A stretch of DNA of 64,000 bases from Thermodesulfovibrio sp. Lineage in GTDB: Bacteria; Nitrospirota; Thermodesulfovibrionia; Thermodesulfovibrionales; UBA6898. Made by a program: the position numbers and the translations under genes. Under the pieces are notes generated by a model. That model was given only the letters and a program-made list of their open reading frames with translations, did not search any database and was not told the DNA's origin. Below are positions 63,002-64,000 of this stretch, piece after piece. Every line of letters begins with the position of its first letter. Position 1 is the stretch's first letter. The stretch is from NCBI GenBank assembly GCA_013824615.1, contig PNOC01000016.1, positions 1-64,000 of the forward strand, given 5' to 3'.

Positions 63002-64000
63002 ATGTCCAGAGTTATTTTCACATCTTCCGCAGATTATGATTATAAGGATATCAGGAGGCATGTCGGAGACATGCTTGAGATGTGTGGCGGCAGCTCGATA
63101 AAACGCGGCAGTGTTGTTTTGGTTAAGCCGAATCTTCTTGCCCCCGCTGGCCCGGAAACTGCGATTGTTACTCATCCGCATATTGTGAGGGCGGCAGTGG
63201 AGTATGTGATCGAAAAAGGTGCTCATCCCCAGGTGTCTGATAGTCCTGCGATCGGTTCATTCGAAAAGGTCCTGGAAAAAAGCGGGTTAAGGGACTGCCT
63301 GAGAGGGTATGATGTTGTTTTCAGGGAATTCGGGGAGTCAACGGTTGTCGATGTCGGGGAGCCGTTCAAAAAAATCGAGGTGGCCAGAGATGCGCTGAAG
63401 GCTTCGTTTGTCATAAATCTGCCGAAGCTTAAGAGCCATACCCAGATGCTCCTGACACTCGGGGTCAAGAATATCTACGGCTGCATTGTCGGACTGAGGA
63501 AACCCGAATGGCACTTCAGGACCGGGGTGAACCGCGCCCTCTTTGCAAAACTCCTGGTCCAGACCTGCATGGCGGTGAATCCTTCTGTCACGATTCTCGA
63601 TGGTATCCTTGCGATGGAAGGGCAGGGGCCCGGCAGAGGGGGAATTCCCCGAAGACTGGGGGTGCTTATTGCAAGCAATAATCCGGTATCGCTGGACATG
63701 GCTGTCTGCAGGATGCTTGGGATAGACCCTTTTTCTTTGATGACAAACCGGGCTGCGCTCGATATGGGACTTGCTGACAGCGCGATGGAGATTGAAGGGG
63801 AAATGTCTCTTGTCAGGGATTTTAAGTTCCCGGAGATTATACCCCTTGTCTTCGGCCCGAAAAGCATGCATGGCTTTATGCGGCGACATCTTGTCCAGAG
63901 ACCTGTCTGTACCCATTCCAACTGCCACCGGTGCGGCGAATGCTGGCGCTACTGTCCGGCCAGGGCTATTTCGCTGAAGGGCCGCAAGATCAGTTTTGAC
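63002..64000 (+). CDS. DUF362-domain protein with ferredoxin motif (cut by window end)
   Basis: The first 333 codons are visible and no stop is reached. An N-terminal DUF362 domain (about 1-290) has 'LVKPNLLAP', 'SDSPAIGS', 'NLPKLKSHTQM' and 'GVKNIYGC', the core motifs of this family. At 303-314 comes 'CHRCGECWRYCP', the first half of a dicluster or single [4Fe-4S] ferredoxin. The domain's biochemical role is not settled; members occur near maturases and quinone- or cofactor-related genes. It begins after the cytochrome terminator; the ATG has no strong ribosome site. Confidence 0.88.
   Translation, partial: MSRVIFTSSADYDYKDIRRHVGDMLEMCGGSSIKRGSVVLVKPNLLAPAGPETAIVTHPHIVRAAVEYVIEKGAHPQVSDSPAIGSFEKVLEKSGLRDCLRGYDVVFREFGESTVVDVGEPFKKIEVARDALKASFVINLPKLKSHTQMLLTLGVKNIYGCIVGLRKPEWHFRTGVNRALFAKLLVQTCMAVNPSVTILDGILAMEGQGPGRGGIPRRLGVLIASNNPVSLDMAVCRMLGIDPFSLMTNRAALDMGLADSAMEIEGEMSLVRDFKFPEIIPLVFGPKSMHGFMRRHLVQRPVCTHSNCHRCGECWRYCPARAISLKGRKISFD

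Overview
The window reads as a chromosomal segment of a Gram-negative, probably anaerobic or microaerophilic bacterium. Supporting signs are an Rnf complex with a polyferredoxin-type RnfB, a 2-hydroxyacyl-CoA-dehydratase-activase-like giant protein, a sigma-54-type promoter in front of a type IV pilin gene, a secreted multihaem cytochrome c, and a tmk-holB-ricT-metG gene order. The gene content and the small in-frame repeats resemble Nitrospirota (Thermodesulfovibrio-like) or Desulfobacterota genomes. This placement is inference from memory, not a search result.

Layout. (1) 1-11228: housekeeping run on the + strand: ROK kinase tail, lepA, lepB, a small membrane protein, riboflavin genes ribE-ribBA-ribH, nusB, purB and a long single-chain purL. 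(2) 11298-16933: a promoter, the six-gene rnfCDGEAB operon and a strong bidirectional terminator. (3) 16955-22493 on the - strand: metG, ricT, holB, tmk and a UROD/MetE-like gene. (4) 22494-27993: a degenerate dispersed repeat, a secreted NlpC/P60-like (DUF1460-type) protein, a 32-residue COX24/bS22-like basic protein with a perfect Shine-Dalgarno, and a ~1438-residue CoA-dehydratase activase carrying several in-frame low-complexity inserts. (5) 28064-49036: a sigma-54-promoted pilin, a GT-C-like membrane protein, a second pilin, then a long surface-glycan or protein-glycosylation locus. That locus holds two GtrB-like glycosyltransferases, three DegT aminotransferases, two left-handed-beta-helix acyltransferases, two SDR epimerase/dehydratases, a Gfo/Idh/MocA dehydrogenase, a GNAT, a methyltransferase, FkbH plus a stand-alone acyl carrier protein, a cobalamin-type radical SAM protein, a second GT-C membrane protein and one gene of unknown family. 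(6) 49097-60252: uvrA, an oligopeptide ABC transporter lacking its ATPase genes, a Fic protein with its own operator region, glnE and convergent pyrE. (7) 60432-64000: a modular seven-haem cytochrome c with recently duplicated haem domains and a pair of unidentified ~145-residue domains, a terminator, and the start of a DUF362 protein with a ferredoxin motif.

How the genes may work together. The pilins, both GtrB/GT-C type pairs and the nucleotide-sugar genes can be read as one system. It would make unusual amino sugars, decorate them (N-acylation, methylation, perhaps a carrier-protein-bound hydroxyacyl group made by FkbH), load them on a polyprenyl phosphate and transfer them in the periplasm to pilin or another surface polymer. 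Riboflavin genes lie directly upstream of the flavin-dependent Rnf complex, which links ferredoxin, NAD and the ion gradient. The secreted cytochrome suggests that electron transfer reaches the periplasm or cell surface. The least explained parts are the cytochrome's paired non-haem domains, the orphan Rossmann-like gene at 37892-38941, and the family of small palindromic repeats that sit in frame inside essential genes.
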